A stretch of 64,000 nt of DNA. It comes from Paraburkholderia sp. BL21I4N1 (lineage in GTDB: Bacteria > Pseudomonadota > Gammaproteobacteria > Burkholderiales > Burkholderiaceae). Position numbers and translations under genes: made by a program. Below the pieces are notes generated by a model. That model was not told the origin of the DNA, ran no database searches, and worked only from the letters and a program-made list of their open reading frames with translations. Of the stretch, positions 1 to 7,988 are shown piece by piece. The stretch spans positions 62,001-126,000 of the forward strand of contig NZ_PVEN01000008.1 of the NCBI RefSeq assembly GCF_002973525.1. Reading direction: 5' to 3'. How positions within the stretch are numbered: the stretch's first letter is position 1; each line of letters opens with the position of its first letter.

Positions 1-522
1 CGCCGCAAAGGTCGACTGCAACACCACGCTGAACGCGTGGTGAATGTCCTTCGCGCTGGCGAAACCCGCGCTGTTTTCGTACGGCACCGAGCCGGTTGCG
101 TCCGCCAGGAATTCGACTGCCAGCCCGGCGTGGACCGCATGGTTGATCGTCGACGCATCGCAGTTGTGCGTCATGTAACCGACGATCGTCAGCGTATCGA
201 TCTGCCGCGCGGCCAGCCAGTCGGCGAGGTCGGTCCCGGCGAACGCGCTCGCCATGGCTTTTTCCACGAGGTGATCGTAAGCGCGCGAGGTCACGACTGG
301 ATGCAGTTCCGCCCCGGCGCTGCCGCGCGCGAACAGCGGCGAGGTCGCCGCCGAGAGGTGCTGGACCACCACGACCGGGATCTGGGCGGCGTGCGCCGCA
401 TCGATCGCACGGCCGATGTTGGCGAGCGAGTGCTGCACGTCCGGATATTCGATCGGCAGATTGCCGGTCACGTATTCGTTCTGCACGTCGATAACGATCA
501 GCGCACGGCGCGGTGTGGTCAT
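1..522 (-). CDS. isochorismatase-like cysteine hydrolase (3' end outside window)
   Basis: The reverse strand is open from an ATG at 522 to the window edge, 174 codons without a stop, so the C-terminus is missing. The N-terminus MTTPRRALIVIDVQNEYV is the classic isochorismatase/nicotinamidase strand. The family triad is visible: Asp12 in VIDVQ, Lys88 in LVEKAM, Cys121 in GYMTHNCDAS. The family hydrolyses amides or enol ethers (nicotinamidase, isochorismatase, biuret hydrolase and others) in the cytosol; the substrate cannot be read from sequence. It is divergent from the GlxA-type regulator at 710, separated by about 190 bp, an arrangement common where such regulators control the neighbouring hydrolase. 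Function class is solid, substrate unknown. Confidence 0.85.
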   Translation of the reverse strand, partial: MTTPRRALIVIDVQNEYVTGNLPIEYPDVQHSLANIGRAIDAAHAAQIPVVVVQHLSAATSPLFARGSAGAELHPVVTSRAYDHLVEKAMASAFAGTDLADWLAARQIDTLTIVGYMTHNCDASTINHAVHAGLAVEFLADATGSVPYENSAGFASAKDIHHAFSVVLQSTFAA

Positions 523-709
523 GGCAAGACTCCTGTCGCAAATGATTCGAGGGTTCGAGGGTTCGCGCCACCGGCGTCTGCCCGGCTGGGCGGTGCCTGA
601 TGAGCGGCGGCGATGACTGCATTGTTGGCCGGCGGCGAATTTCATGACAGTGACCCGGATGACATGAATCGATAGAATCAGGCCATTGTTGATTCTTTCG
701 AGGTAATCG

Positions 710-1708
710 ATGGCGGCTTCTGTTCCCGCGTCCGCTTCGGCTTCGGCCTCCCCGTCCCGCCACGTCGTCGCCGTCGTCGCGTTCGACCGCATCAGCCCGT
801 TCCATCTCTCCGTACCCTGCGTGGTATTCGGCGAAGACCGCAGCGGCGGCGGCCTGCCCGATTTCGACTTTCGCGTCTGCGCCGCCGAAGCCGGCCCGCT
901 GACCACCACCGCCGGTTTCTCGATCGCCGTCACCCACGGACTCGAAGCGCTCGCCGACGCCGACACCATCATCGTCCCAAGCTGGCGCGATCCGGACGAG
1001 ACGCCGCCCGCCGAGCTACTCGCCGCCTTGCGCGCGGCGCATGCACGCGGCGTGCAACTGGTCGGACTCTGTCTGGGCGCATTCGTGCTGGCCGCCGCCG
1101 GCATTCTCGACGGCCGTCCGGCCTCCACTCACTGGGCCTGCGCCGACGACTTCGCGCGCCGCTTCCCGCGCGTGCGGCTCGACCCCGACGTGCTCTACGT
1201 CGACGACGGCAACGTGTTGACCTCGGCCGGAACCGCCGCCGGCCTCGACTGTTGTCTGCACGTGCTGCGCAAGATGTGCGGCGCGGAAGTCGCCAACTAT
1301 GTAGCGCGCCGGCTGGTGGTGTCGCCGCATCGGCAAGGCGGTCAGGCGCAATACGTCCAGCAGCCGATTCCGCCGAACGTGCGCGGCGACCGGCTGTCCG
1401 GCCTGCTCGACTGGGTGAGCGGCAATCTGGACGCCCCTCACACGCTGGACACGCTGGCCGCGCGCGCCTTGATGAGCCGCCGCACCTTCACGCGACGCTT
1501 CCGGCTCGCCACCGGCGCGACCGTCAGCGCGTGGCTGCTGGCGCAACGGCTCGCACGCGCGCAGCAGCTGCTGGAGAGCAGCGACGAATCGGTGGAAGCG
1601 ATCGCGGCGATCGCGGGGTTCGGTTCGACCGCTTCATTACGGCAGCATTTCGCGGAAGCGTTTCGGACGTCGCCGTCCGCCTGGCGGCGGGAGTTTCGCG
1701 GCGCGTGA
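710..1708 (+). CDS. GlxA/FtrA-type transcriptional regulator (DJ-1/PfpI domain + AraC HTH)
   Basis: 332 aa. Residues about 18-190 form a class-I amidotransferase-like DJ-1/PfpI domain with the nucleophile-elbow cysteine at Cys121 (VGLCLGAF) and the usual HWACADDFARRFP segment. Residues about 225-332 form a two-helix-turn-helix AraC/XylS domain (LAARALMSRRTFTRRF and IAAIAGFGSTASLRQHF). The family usually senses small nitrogenous metabolites and activates adjacent catabolic genes. An alanine/serine-rich N-terminal tail precedes the first strand. The ATG at 710 has a GAGGTAA Shine-Dalgarno. The divergent hydrolase at 1-522 is the obvious candidate target, but no operator was identified. Confidence 0.9.
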   Translation: MAASVPASASASASPSRHVVAVVAFDRISPFHLSVPCVVFGEDRSGGGLPDFDFRVCAAEAGPLTTTAGFSIAVTHGLEALADADTIIVPSWRDPDETPPAELLAALRAAHARGVQLVGLCLGAFVLAAAGILDGRPASTHWACADDFARRFPRVRLDPDVLYVDDGNVLTSAGTAAGLDCCLHVLRKMCGAEVANYVARRLVVSPHRQGGQAQYVQQPIPPNVRGDRLSGLLDWVSGNLDAPHTLDTLAARALMSRRTFTRRFRLATGATVSAWLLAQRLARAQQLLESSDESVEAIAAIAGFGSTASLRQHFAEAFRTSPSAWRREFRGA

Positions 1709-1930
1709 GGATGGGGAAGGTGGAATGCGGCTCACGCGGACCGCAAAACGGGCTCGCGTCGTTTTAGTAAGCCGGAAGATTGTCGCGAAGCAGGCGCGCA
1801 TGAAGGGAGCGACTGCGTGACGTGGCGTTCAGGAGACCACGCCACCAACGGCGTTTCGTAGTCCGTCGCCTGGATTTCGTAGTCGCATCGACGCGACATT
1901 CAAACGATCGCGCAAGCGCCAAACCAACCC

Positions 1931-2689
1931 TCAACGCTCGCTAATCCAGCGCGCCACATACAACAGCAACGCGACCAGAAAAATCATCGCCGCCCAGGCC
2001 CAATAAGGCAGCGCATGCGGACTCGACTCGTGCCGCGAGACGCCATGCGACGCGCCATGCGACGCGCCGTGCGATGCGCTCGCCGCCCGCCCGGTCAGCG
2101 CGTTGTGATCCGCGCGTGTGCGCCGCGCGATGCCGCCGAGGTTGATCGGCCGCAAAAACACATGCTGGCGACGCGCCGCCGAACCCCGCGCGCGATTCGG
2201 ACCTGCTCCGTATTTCGCTCGCACCACCGCGTCGAATTCGGCGAAGAAATCGTCCGCCAGCTGATGCAGCGCGTTTTCGAGCTGGCGTGTGGGCAGTTCG
2301 GCGAGCGGTCCGGACGAGGTCGCCCAGATCGTGTAATCGATCCGTGTGCCGCGCTGCTTGCCCGCGCCGAGCGTGCTTTCGTCCGCGCGCAAACGCACTT
2401 CGATCTGCCCTCGCAGCGCGCCGATGCCTTCGGCGCGCGCCTTGAAGTTGATGGTGCGGCGCTGCGCGTCGGCCGGTCCGGAATCCTGGCCCGCCACGTG
2501 GGCGCGCGCTTCATATCGCGCGCGCAACGGCCCGAGCGGCACCGTCAATACCAGTTCGTATTCGCCGTGGGCGAGGCGCGTGAACGACTCACAGTTATCG
2601 AGGCTGGCGCGCAACAGCGCGAGGTCTTGCAGCGCTTCCCAGACGTCGGAGGCGCCAAGCGGAATTCTTAACGCGTCGTTCAATTCCAT
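1931..2689 (-). CDS. CoxG-like SRPBCC protein with C-terminal membrane anchor
   Basis: 252 aa. Residues about 1-150 match the CoxG (carbon monoxide dehydrogenase subunit G) SRPBCC fold: IPLGASDVWEALQDL, NCESFTRLAHGEYELVL, RAHVAG and a late helix QLENALHQLADDFFAEF. A low-complexity His/Ala/Ser linker with repeated ASHG units (about residues 200-225) leads to one transmembrane helix (WAWAAMIFLVALLLYVARW). CoxG proteins help anchor or mature molybdenum CO-dehydrogenase-type enzymes at the membrane. No cox structural genes are in this window, so it may serve another enzyme. SD GGGGGAGG lies just upstream of ATG 2689. The DUF427 gene upstream is in the same orientation with 33 bp between. Confidence 0.8.
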   Translation of the reverse strand: MELNDALRIPLGASDVWEALQDLALLRASLDNCESFTRLAHGEYELVLTVPLGPLRARYEARAHVAGQDSGPADAQRRTINFKARAEGIGALRGQIEVRLRADESTLGAGKQRGTRIDYTIWATSSGPLAELPTRQLENALHQLADDFFAEFDAVVRAKYGAGPNRARGSAARRQHVFLRPINLGGIARRTRADHNALTGRAASASHGASHGASHGVSRHESSPHALPYWAWAAMIFLVALLLYVARWISER

Positions 2690-2722
2690 TGCAGCCTCCC
2701 CCGATAAACGCGCGTGGCCCGA

Positions 2723-3115
2723 TCAGGAAGTCTGATCGATGCGATCGACGCGCGATGCGTAAAACGCCAGATACCCTTTGATCTGTTGCGCCGGATCGAG
2801 CGGCGTTTCGTAGCTCCAGACGGCGTTCTCGATCAGGCCGTCTTCGGTGCGTAGATGGAAGTATGACGCGTCGCCCTTGAACGGGCAGTGCGACGTGTGC
2901 GTGGAGCGTTCGAGGCGGGCCATGTTCACGTCCGCGCGCGGGAAATAGAACACGTCCGGCAGACCGGTTTCCGAGAGCGTGAGCCCGGCCTGGGTGTCGG
3001 CCATGGTGACGCCGCCGTGAATCATCCGCACCCGGTGACTGTTGCCGGTGATCGAGATGGTATGGCCGCCCGCGCCCGCGCCGGGGCTTCCGTGAGGTGT
3101 CAAGGCATCGCTCAT
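2723..3115 (-). CDS. DUF427 domain protein
   Basis: About 130 aa from the ATG at 3115. A 15-codon upstream in-frame extension exists, but the chosen start has a GGAG Shine-Dalgarno and gives the expected family length. The sequence fits DUF427: ITGNSHRVRMIHGGVTMADT, VFYFPRADVNMARLERS, HCPFKGDASYFHL and NAVWSYETP. DUF427 proteins are small single-domain cytosolic beta proteins of unproven function. It shares orientation and a short spacer with the downstream CoxG-like gene, suggesting co-transcription. No catalytic role can be assigned. Confidence 0.85.
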   Translation of the reverse strand: MSDALTPHGSPGAGAGGHTISITGNSHRVRMIHGGVTMADTQAGLTLSETGLPDVFYFPRADVNMARLERSTHTSHCPFKGDASYFHLRTEDGLIENAVWSYETPLDPAQQIKGYLAFYASRVDRIDQTS

Positions 3116-3269
3116 GTCCCGGCTCCGTGATGAGGTGCGTTGTGCGAACGGGTCGTACAAACGGAAAAGCCACGGGGCGCGCCCGTGGCTTCATTATCGG
3201 CCAAACTTCCCGCCAGTGCGCGAGCTTCCTGAATCGCGCGACAAAGGCCGCCCGGCCGGATCAGACGCG

Positions 3270-3767
3270 TTACTGCGTTGCCCAATAGAAGTCCGCCTTC
3301 GCGGAGCCCTTGGCCGGGATCGTCACCGCCTTGCTCTGGTCGCGGTCCTTGTACTGCGCATGCACCGTGTAGCGGCCTGGGCGCAGCTTGACCAGCATGT
3401 ACGGTCCACGCGACGTGGCCGTCAACACTTCGCCGTCATGCGCATCGACGACTCGCACGTGAACGTCCGCGAGAAAGTCGGAGCCGGGGCCCGTGAAGCG
3501 TAACGACAACGGCCACTGGCTTTGCGCATGCTGCAGCGCCTTCGATTCGTCCTGGCCCACGCCGCCCGACACGAACGCGACGTCGCCCTTGTGCTGGATT
3601 TGCGGCATGCCGTCGCCGTTGACATTGCCCGCGCTGCTGTCGTCGGTGGTCGTGCCGCCGGTGGTGCCATTCGACTGCTGTGCATACGCGCCGCCCGCCA
3701 GACCGAGCGTGAGCGCTGCGCACAGCGCGGCGGCTACGATCCTTCGCTGATTGCGTTGGGTTTTCAT
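3270..3767 (-). CDS. exported protein with carboxypeptidase-regulatory-like fold
   Basis: 165 aa with a clear Sec signal peptide: positive MKTQRNQRR, hydrophobic IVAAALCAALTLGLAGG, and AYAQ as cleavage site. A polar Thr/Ser/Gly/Asp linker follows. The second half (DFLADVHVRVVDAHDGEVL, TSRGPYMLVKLRPGRYTV, ITIPAKGSAKADFYW-like strands) resembles the small beta-sandwich of carboxypeptidase-regulatory-like domains. That fold is structural and binds or presents rather than catalyses. The product is therefore probably periplasmic or secreted. SD AAGGAGCG precedes ATG 3767. No operon partner is evident, and a precise function cannot be given. Confidence 0.65.
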   Translation of the reverse strand: MKTQRNQRRIVAAALCAALTLGLAGGAYAQQSNGTTGGTTTDDSSAGNVNGDGMPQIQHKGDVAFVSGGVGQDESKALQHAQSQWPLSLRFTGPGSDFLADVHVRVVDAHDGEVLTATSRGPYMLVKLRPGRYTVHAQYKDRDQSKAVTIPAKGSAKADFYWATQ

Positions 3768-4107
3768 CGGTTCGCTCCTTGTTGAGGTCGTATCCCTTCC
3801 GGCGCCGTCCCGCGACGGCCCGGATCAAGGCAGACGCAACCTGCGTGCCACAGGTCAGATCGCGTCGTTGGGAAACCGCTGTTGCGCCGCACTGCATGGC
3901 GCACAGCGCCTTATTTCGGTACTGCGTGATTGCCGTATACAGCGATAAAAACGGATAAAAAAATGCCGGTCCGCGGGCAGTAAGTGCAAGGACCGGCAAG
4001 CGTTACATCAAGTCCCGGGTAGATCGGCCAATCGGCCCGCCAGTCGGTCGGTCCCGCACGCTGCCGGGGGCAGGACGCCACGCGGCCGCGCCCTGCCCGC
4101 CGACCGA
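3768..4107. other. 340-bp intergenic region
   Basis: No convincing gene. It holds the promoter side of the exported protein starting at 3767 and, at 3957-3998, a strong hairpin plus T-run that terminates degP transcription on the minus strand. Nothing else was recognised. Confidence 0.6.
3957..3998 (-). terminator. Rho-independent terminator of the degP-like gene
   Basis: On the minus strand a 9-bp perfect stem (TGCCGGTCC/GGACCGGCA) with a 17-nt loop is followed directly by seven T residues. It lies 110 bp past the stop codon of the protease gene. Confidence 0.8.
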
Positions 4108-5625
4108 TCAGCCCAGATCCACCGGCACGAAGATCTGCGCGTTGTCCCGCTGGATCAGCAGCGCGATGCTGTTGCCGGCGCTGGCGATCATCTGCTTCAA
4201 TTGATCGACGGTGGTGATCGGCCGGCCATTGACCGCGAGAATCACGTCGCCCGGCTGAATGCCGGCGCTTTCCGCCGCGCCGCCCGACTGCTGCACCAGC
4301 AAACCGTGCGAGATCGAGGCGCCGCTCTTCTCTTCCGGCGTCAGCGGTCGCACCGCCACGCCGAGACGGCCTTGCAACTGGGTCGGCTGATCCACCTTGT
4401 CGGAGGCGACCTTCGCATCCGACAGCGAGCCGATCGTCACCTTCAGATCCTTGGTGGCCTTATCGCGCCACACTTGCACGGTGGCCGAGGTACCCGGCGC
4501 CAGACCCGCGACCTGGGCCGGCAGATCCGTCGAATCGCCGACCGTTTCGCCGTTCACCGATAGAATCACGTCACCCGGCTGCAAGCCGCCCTTCGCCGCC
4601 GGTCCGCCAGGATCGACCGAGCTGACCAGCGCGCCTTGCGGCTTCTGCAGCCCGAACGAATTGGCCAGCGTCTGGTTCATGCCCTGCACCGCGACGCCGA
4701 GGCGACCGCGGCTGACGTGGCCGGTCTTGACGATGTCGTCCTTGACCTTGATCGCTTCATTGATCGGGATCGCGAACGACAGCCCCTGGAAGCCGCCGGT
4801 CTGCGAGTAGATCATCGAGTTGATGCCGATCACTTCGCCTTGCAGATTGAACAGCGGGCCGCCCGAATTACCCGGATTCACCGGCACGTCGGTCTGGATG
4901 AACGGCGTGTAGTTCTCGTTGGGCAGCGAACGCGACTTCGCGCTGATGATGCCCGAGGTCACCGTGTTGTCGAAACCGTAAGGCGAGCCAATCGCGACCA
5001 CCCACTGTCCGACCTTGCTCTGACGCGGATCGCCGATCTTCACGGTCGGCAGATTGCTCGCGTCGATCTTCAGCACGGCGACGTCGGACTGCTTGTCCGC
5101 GCCGATCACCTTGGCCTTGAATTCGCGCTTGTCGGTGAGCTTCACGGTGACGACGTTGGCCCCGTCCACCACGTGCGCGTTGGTCAGAATATAACCGTCG
5201 CTGCTGACGATAAAGCCCGAGCCCAGGCTCGCGCTCGGCTGATCGGCCGCATCGCCGCCGTCGCCGCCTTGCATGCCCGGCATTCCGCCGAAGAAGTGCT
5301 TGTAGAACTGGTAGAACGGATCGCTCGGATCGATCGGCAACTGATTGCCGCCGGCATTGCCGCCGTTGCCCTGGCTGCGCAGCGCGGTCTGCTTGACCAC
5401 GTGCTTCGCGCTGATGTTGACGACGGCCGGGCCGTAGGTTTCGACCAGGCCCGAGAAATCGGGAATGCCGGTTTTGGCCGCGGCTTCGGCGGGCATCATC
5501 GCGGCTTGCGCCGGCGCGATCACCTGCGGCGCGGGCACGTCGCGATGCCCCGCCACATAGCCGGCGGACAGCGCCACGGCGACAGCTACTGCAACAGCGC
5601 TGCGGGACAAGGTTTTCGCGTTCAT
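4108..5625 (-). CDS. degP: Do-family periplasmic serine endoprotease (DegP/MucD)
   Basis: 505 aa. An N-terminal signal segment (residues 1-24) is followed by a trypsin-like protease domain with triad His151 (LTNAHVVDG), Asp181 (KQSDVAVLKID) and Ser254 (NPGNSGGPLF). Two PDZ domains follow at about 300-390 and 410-500, each with the GLQPGDVILSVNG-type loop. This is the standard DegP/MucD architecture for periplasmic quality control of misfolded envelope proteins. A Gly/Asn/Gln-rich LA-loop region (about 85-125) is typical. The gene lies directly downstream of the two-component operon in the same direction. Six TTAAG half-sites upstream (5685-5779) suggest direct control by that system. SD AGGAG precedes ATG 5625. 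Whether it is the degP or mucD orthologue is not settled. Confidence 0.93.
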   Translation of the reverse strand: MNAKTLSRSAVAVAVAVALSAGYVAGHRDVPAPQVIAPAQAAMMPAEAAAKTGIPDFSGLVETYGPAVVNISAKHVVKQTALRSQGNGGNAGGNQLPIDPSDPFYQFYKHFFGGMPGMQGGDGGDAADQPSASLGSGFIVSSDGYILTNAHVVDGANVVTVKLTDKREFKAKVIGADKQSDVAVLKIDASNLPTVKIGDPRQSKVGQWVVAIGSPYGFDNTVTSGIISAKSRSLPNENYTPFIQTDVPVNPGNSGGPLFNLQGEVIGINSMIYSQTGGFQGLSFAIPINEAIKVKDDIVKTGHVSRGRLGVAVQGMNQTLANSFGLQKPQGALVSSVDPGGPAAKGGLQPGDVILSVNGETVGDSTDLPAQVAGLAPGTSATVQVWRDKATKDLKVTIGSLSDAKVASDKVDQPTQLQGRLGVAVRPLTPEEKSGASISHGLLVQQSGGAAESAGIQPGDVILAVNGRPITTVDQLKQMIASAGNSIALLIQRDNAQIFVPVDLG

Positions 5626-5684
5626 CGTGTACTCCTGACTGGGAGAAAGAGGCTACTGGATGACTCGAAGCGTACGGGGCATCG

Positions 5685-5701
5685 CTTAAAGGAGTCTTAA
5701 G
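5685..5701. promoter_or_regulatory. probable response-regulator box (CTTAAA-N5-CTTAAG)
   Basis: Two CTTAA hexamers begin at 5685 and 5696, exactly 11 bp apart, about 60-75 bp upstream of the degP-like start codon. PmrA/QseB-type response regulators bind direct YTTAAK hexamers with this period. A cognate-type regulator is encoded at 7114-7776. Confidence 0.6.
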
Positions 5702-5738
5702 CAGCGCCAGATCGCTTCCGGCCGATCGTTAGGGCCGC

Positions 5739-5779
5739 TTTAAGCCGCGCTTAAGCCCGGTTTAAGCCCGGTTTAAGCC
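5739..5779. promoter_or_regulatory. four-copy 11-bp array of TTTAAGCC half-sites
   Basis: TTTAAGCC-type octamers start at 5739, 5750, 5761 and 5772, four direct copies with exact 11-bp period (one helical turn). They sit between the sensor kinase stop and degP, about 115-155 bp upstream of the degP start. The pattern matches the spacing of PmrA/QseB binding hexamers and could bind two response-regulator dimers side by side. Confidence 0.6.
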
Positions 5780-5807
5780 ACTTTACGAACAGAAAGCCTC
5801 CGCTTCC

Positions 5808-7109
5808 TCAGAAGCGCACGTCGACCTGCAAGCCGCCCGCCGGTGACTCGTCGAGCGACACGGCCGCGTGGTGCTGCGTGGCGATCCGGCGCACGATCGC
5901 CAGTCCCAGGCCGCTGCCCGCCACATCGGTGCGCACGCGGTTCGCACTGGCGCCCGCGCGATAAAAACGGTCGAACACGCGATCCCGTTCGGCCGGCTCG
6001 ATGCCGGGTCCGCTGTCGGCGATCCGCACGGTGGGGTGCCCTTCCTCGACGTGCAGACTGACATCCACCCGGCCGCCGCGCGGTGTGTATTTGGTTGCGT
6101 TGTCCACGAGGTTGTTGAACATCACGCGCAAGGCGTCGGCGTCGCCGATCACCGTGGCGGCTTCGCTCGCGTCGATGCCAAGATCGACGCCGCGATTCTG
6201 CGCCAGCGGCAAGTACTTCACCACGCAGTCCTGCAGCAACGCACGCAGATCGATCGCGTCGGTGGCGGCGAGGCCGTCCGGCTCGGAACGCGCGAGCGCC
6301 AGCAGTTGTTCGGCGAGACGCGTGGCGCGCGTCACGCCCGCCTGCAGATCGGCCAGCGCTTCGCTGCGGGAAGCGTCGTCCTTGGCGCGTGCCACCAGTT
6401 GCGATTGAATCTGCACGGCGGCGAGCGGCGTGCGCAATTCGTGCGCGGCATCGGCAACGAATGCTTTCTGAATGTCGAGCGCGGTGGCGAGCCGTTCGAG
6501 CAGGCCGTTCAACGCCCGCACGAGCGGTTGCACTTCGAGCGGCAGACGCTGATCGGGCAACGGATCGAGCGCTTCGGGATGGCGCGTGTCGAGCGCGCTG
6601 GTAACACGCCGCAGCGGCTTCAGACCGCGCCCGACGATCACCCACACCGCCACGCCCATCAACGGCAGCAGCACGATCAGCGGCCACAGCGTGCGCAGCG
6701 CGACGCTCGCGGCAAGACGGTTGCGCACCGACACCGGCTGCGCCAGTTGCACGACGTTATCGCCGACGATCGCGCCATACACTCGCCAGTCGCCGCGCTC
6801 GGTGTGCTCGGTCGAAAAACCCAGTTCGGCGCGCGGCGCGAGCGGCGCCCGTGGACGCGAGTAGTACATCAGCACGCCATTGCGATTCCAGATCTGCAGG
6901 ACGATGCCTTCGTCGCCGGTATCGCGCGAAGCGAGCACCTGCGAGAACGGTTCCGACGGCAGTGCCGCGGCAATCTGCTCCAGTTGGTAATCGAACAGTT
7001 CGTTGGCTTCCGCCAGCGCCTGGCGGTAAATCAGCCACCCCGCAATGCCGACGCCGAGCAATACCAGCGCCAGCAACCAGATCAGCAATTGACGACGAAT
7101 CGAACGCAT
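5808..7109 (-). CDS. sensor histidine kinase of a QseC/PmrB-like two-component system
   Basis: 433 aa. Transmembrane helices at about 9-27 and 138-158 bracket a short periplasmic sensor domain. A HAMP-like linker (GRGLKPLRRV, about 160-210) leads to the dimerisation helix with phospho-acceptor His223 (AAHELRTPLA). The HATPase region carries N, G1 and G2 boxes (NNLVDNATKYTPRGG, IADSGPGIEPAERDRVFDRFYR, GSGLGLAIVRRIA). The 2CSK-type N-terminus resembles QseC/PmrB. The gene starts 4 bp after the response-regulator stop, so the pair is translated from one mRNA. The signal is unknown; family members sense metals, low pH or polymyxin stress. Downstream degP suggests an envelope-stress role. Confidence 0.92.
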   Translation of the reverse strand: MRSIRRQLLIWLLALVLLGVGIAGWLIYRQALAEANELFDYQLEQIAAALPSEPFSQVLASRDTGDEGIVLQIWNRNGVLMYYSRPRAPLAPRAELGFSTEHTERGDWRVYGAIVGDNVVQLAQPVSVRNRLAASVALRTLWPLIVLLPLMGVAVWVIVGRGLKPLRRVTSALDTRHPEALDPLPDQRLPLEVQPLVRALNGLLERLATALDIQKAFVADAAHELRTPLAAVQIQSQLVARAKDDASRSEALADLQAGVTRATRLAEQLLALARSEPDGLAATDAIDLRALLQDCVVKYLPLAQNRGVDLGIDASEAATVIGDADALRVMFNNLVDNATKYTPRGGRVDVSLHVEEGHPTVRIADSGPGIEPAERDRVFDRFYRAGASANRVRTDVAGSGLGLAIVRRIATQHHAAVSLDESPAGGLQVDVRF

Positions 7110-7113
7110 CGGC

Positions 7114-7776
7114 TCAGGCGTCCTTCGCGATCATGTAGCCGAGGCCGCGTACGTTGCGAATCAGTTCCGCGCCGAGCTTCTTGCGCAGCGCGTGAATGTA
7201 GACCTCGACAGTATTGCTGCCGATCTCCTCGCCCCAGCCGTACATTTTTTCTTCGAGCTGACTCTTCGACAGCACGGCGCCGGGGCGCGCGAGCAACGCT
7301 TCCAGCAGCGCGAATTCACGCGCCGACAAGGCCACCGGCGAGCCGTCGAGCGTGACCTGATGCGAAGCGGGATCGAGCGTCAGATTGCCGTGGCGAATCG
7401 TCGAATCGCTGCGGCCCGATTGACGACGGATCAACGCACGCATGCGGGCGCCGAGTTCGTCGAGATCGAAAGGTTTGACAAGGTAATCGTCGGCGCCGGC
7501 GTCGAGCCCTTTGACGCGATCGGCCACCGCGTCGCGCGCGGTCACGATCAGCACCGGCAGCGCGTGACCGCGCGCGCGCAACGTGCGCAGCACGTCGAGA
7601 CCGTCGCGCTTGGGCAGGCCGAGATCGAGCAGCACCAGATCGTAAGGTTGCGAGCCGGCCGCGCTGAGCGCCGCATCGCCGTCTTCCACCCAGTCCACCG
7701 CGAAGCCTTCGCCGCGCAGCGCCTTGCGCACACCTTCGGCGATCATCCGGTCGTCTTCGACTAGCAAGATGCGCAT
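7114..7776 (-). CDS. OmpR-family response regulator (QseB/PmrA-like)
   Basis: 220 aa. The receiver domain has the acidic pair at residues 8-9, phospho-acceptor Asp51 (LVLLDLGLP) and Lys101 (YLVKPF). The C-terminal winged helix is complete (FALLEALLARPGAVLSKSQLEEKMYGW, SNTVEVYIHALRKKL, IRNVRGLGYM). The subgroup is close to QseB/PmrA, whose DNA targets are direct TTAA hexamers spaced 11 bp. Matching arrays occur upstream of the neighbouring degP gene. It forms an operon with the kinase downstream. A single TTAAG is also found at about 7795 just upstream of its own start, a weak hint of autoregulation. Confidence 0.92.
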   Translation of the reverse strand: MRILLVEDDRMIAEGVRKALRGEGFAVDWVEDGDAALSAAGSQPYDLVLLDLGLPKRDGLDVLRTLRARGHALPVLIVTARDAVADRVKGLDAGADDYLVKPFDLDELGARMRALIRRQSGRSDSTIRHGNLTLDPASHQVTLDGSPVALSAREFALLEALLARPGAVLSKSQLEEKMYGWGEEIGSNTVEVYIHALRKKLGAELIRNVRGLGYMIAKDA

Positions 7777-7988
7777 GGTTATCCGTTCCGAAACGTTAAG
7801 CGATGCCGCATTCTAGCGCTCGCCATCGCCATGCACGCCGCTTGACGCTTTTTTCACCGCAGCCTCACGGCATGTCTCTACAATGGGCGCTTTGCGTCGC
7901 GCGGCGCGAGTATGCGACGCGCTTCGATGCCTCCCTGCCTGGATTGCCGCGTACCCCACGCCCTGACATTTTGCTTTTTCGCCCGTCC

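Noticed and set aside
37..600. Plus-strand ORF of 187 codons at the left edge
   Set aside because: Antisense to the isochorismatase-like gene, whose active-site residues are clear on the minus strand.
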